NCBI RefSeq assembly: GCF_013359935.1
Contig: NZ_JABMCB010000177.1
Coordinates: forward strand, 62,001-126,000
DNA length: 64,000 bases
Direction: 5' to 3'
DNA from: Paenibacillus xylanilyticus
GTDB taxonomy: Bacteria > Bacillota > Bacilli > Paenibacillales > Paenibacillaceae
How positions within the stretch are numbered: the stretch's first letter is position 1; each line of letters opens with the position of its first letter. The position numbers and the translations under genes are program-made. A model generated the notes under the pieces. It did no database searches, had not been told where the DNA came from, and saw only the letters and a list, made by a program, of their open reading frames with translations. This document shows positions 63,583 to 64,000 of the stretch, in pieces.

Positions 63583-64000
63583 ATGAAAACGTTAAAGCCA
63601 AGAGTCTTTATTGGCTGCTCGCTGGAAGCGAAGCCGATTGCAGCCGCAGTACACGAAAACTTGCGTTTCTCTGCCGAAGTTACTCCTTGGTACTCCGGTG
63701 TTTTTAATCCAAGCAGCTACACCATGGACGATCTGGAAACTGAGGTACGCACGACAGACTTTGCCATTTTTATCTTTCATCCGGATGACATATCCAAGAT
63801 TCGCGGGAAGTACTATGCATCTGTCCGGGATAATACAATGCTTGAAATGGGTCTGTTTATGGGCCGCTTGGGGCGAAAGCGTATTTTTTTCATTCTTCCT
63901 GAGGATATTACGGACATCAAGGATGCCACAAAAGTTGAAGGATTGCGCATGCCTACAGATCTGCTGGGATTGAATCCACTGGTCTATGAAATTCGTTCGG
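63583..64000 (+). CDS. TIR-like domain protein, CAP12/Pycsar-effector type, cut by window edge
   Basis: 139 codons from ATG 63583 (GAGGCGG just upstream), running off the right edge with no stop. The sequence follows the CAP12/Pycsar effector TIR family: KPRVFIGCSLEAKPIAAAVHEN at the N-terminus, VTPWYSGVFNPSSYTMDDLE, TDFAIFIFHPDD, then RDNTMLEMGLFMGRLGRKR with the probable catalytic Glu88, and LRMPTDLLGLNPLVYE. Known members degrade NAD+ when a cyclic nucleotide made by a phage-sensing cyclase binds the protein, stopping infection by cell death. The partner domain (cyclic-nucleotide sensor, STING or membrane) and any cyclase gene would lie beyond the window. The family call is by pattern only. 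Confidence 0.8.
   Translation, partial: MKTLKPRVFIGCSLEAKPIAAAVHENLRFSAEVTPWYSGVFNPSSYTMDDLETEVRTTDFAIFIFHPDDISKIRGKYYASVRDNTMLEMGLFMGRLGRKRIFFILPEDITDIKDATKVEGLRMPTDLLGLNPLVYEIRS

Overview
The window looks like a chromosomal segment of a spore-forming, facultatively anaerobic low-to-mid GC Firmicute, most likely Paenibacillus; the species cannot be fixed from sequence alone. The evidence is a complete spoIIIAA-AH operon, spore photoproduct lyase, the B. subtilis-like orders nusB-folD-xseA-xseB and aroQ/yqhR/yqhQ, several 'stalk' copper-amine-oxidase-N-like secreted proteins, a YesM/YesN-controlled sugar ABC transporter, and pflB/pflA/adhE fermentation genes with a B. subtilis-type 4Fe-4S Fnr.

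Layout. 1-15.7 kb is a housekeeping and sporulation block, nearly all on the minus strand: xseB (cut by the window edge), xseA, folD, nusB; asp23-amaP-DUF2273; accB-accC; spoIIIAA-AH behind a very good sigma-E promoter; comB on plus; an aspartate kinase; efp. 16-24.4 kb: aminopeptidase P, aroQ, yqhR, yqhQ, a patatin, a YngK-like secreted glycosidase, mntR and splB. 24.5-31.4 kb: ccdA, a zinc ABC importer under a sigma-A promoter overlapped by a Zur box, metG under a T-box leader, yidD, and zur itself, so the zinc sensor and its probable target are close together. 31.8-42.5 kb: a large secreted surface protein, then a beta-N-acetylhexosaminidase/two-component/ABC sugar-uptake cluster. 42.8-50.2 kb: an anaerobic module (pflA, pflB, adhE, fnr) with three perfect TGTGA-N6-TCACA boxes and one near-perfect box. 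50.3-58.2 kb: a DUF4430-like lipoprotein, an unknown protein, an HxlR regulator, and a ThuA/TIM-barrel isomerase/Gfo-Idh-MocA/AraC carbohydrate cluster. 58.3-62.7 kb: TVP38, a fused MsrA-MsrB, Amj lipid II flippase, a YdaT-like stress protein and YitT.

Two items stand out. A previously unrecognised-looking ~150-bp hairpin-forming intergenic repeat occurs three times (15.8, 46.2 and 63.0 kb) with TTTACAC/GTGTAAA ends. At the right edge a plus-strand gene begins that encodes a TIR-like domain of the CAP12/Pycsar-effector type, which suggests an anti-phage signalling locus continuing beyond the window.

No rRNA, tRNA, CRISPR array, transposase, prophage or plasmid gene was seen. Intrinsic terminators are abundant and well formed and give most of the operon boundaries below. 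Promoter and operator calls rest on consensus matching by eye.
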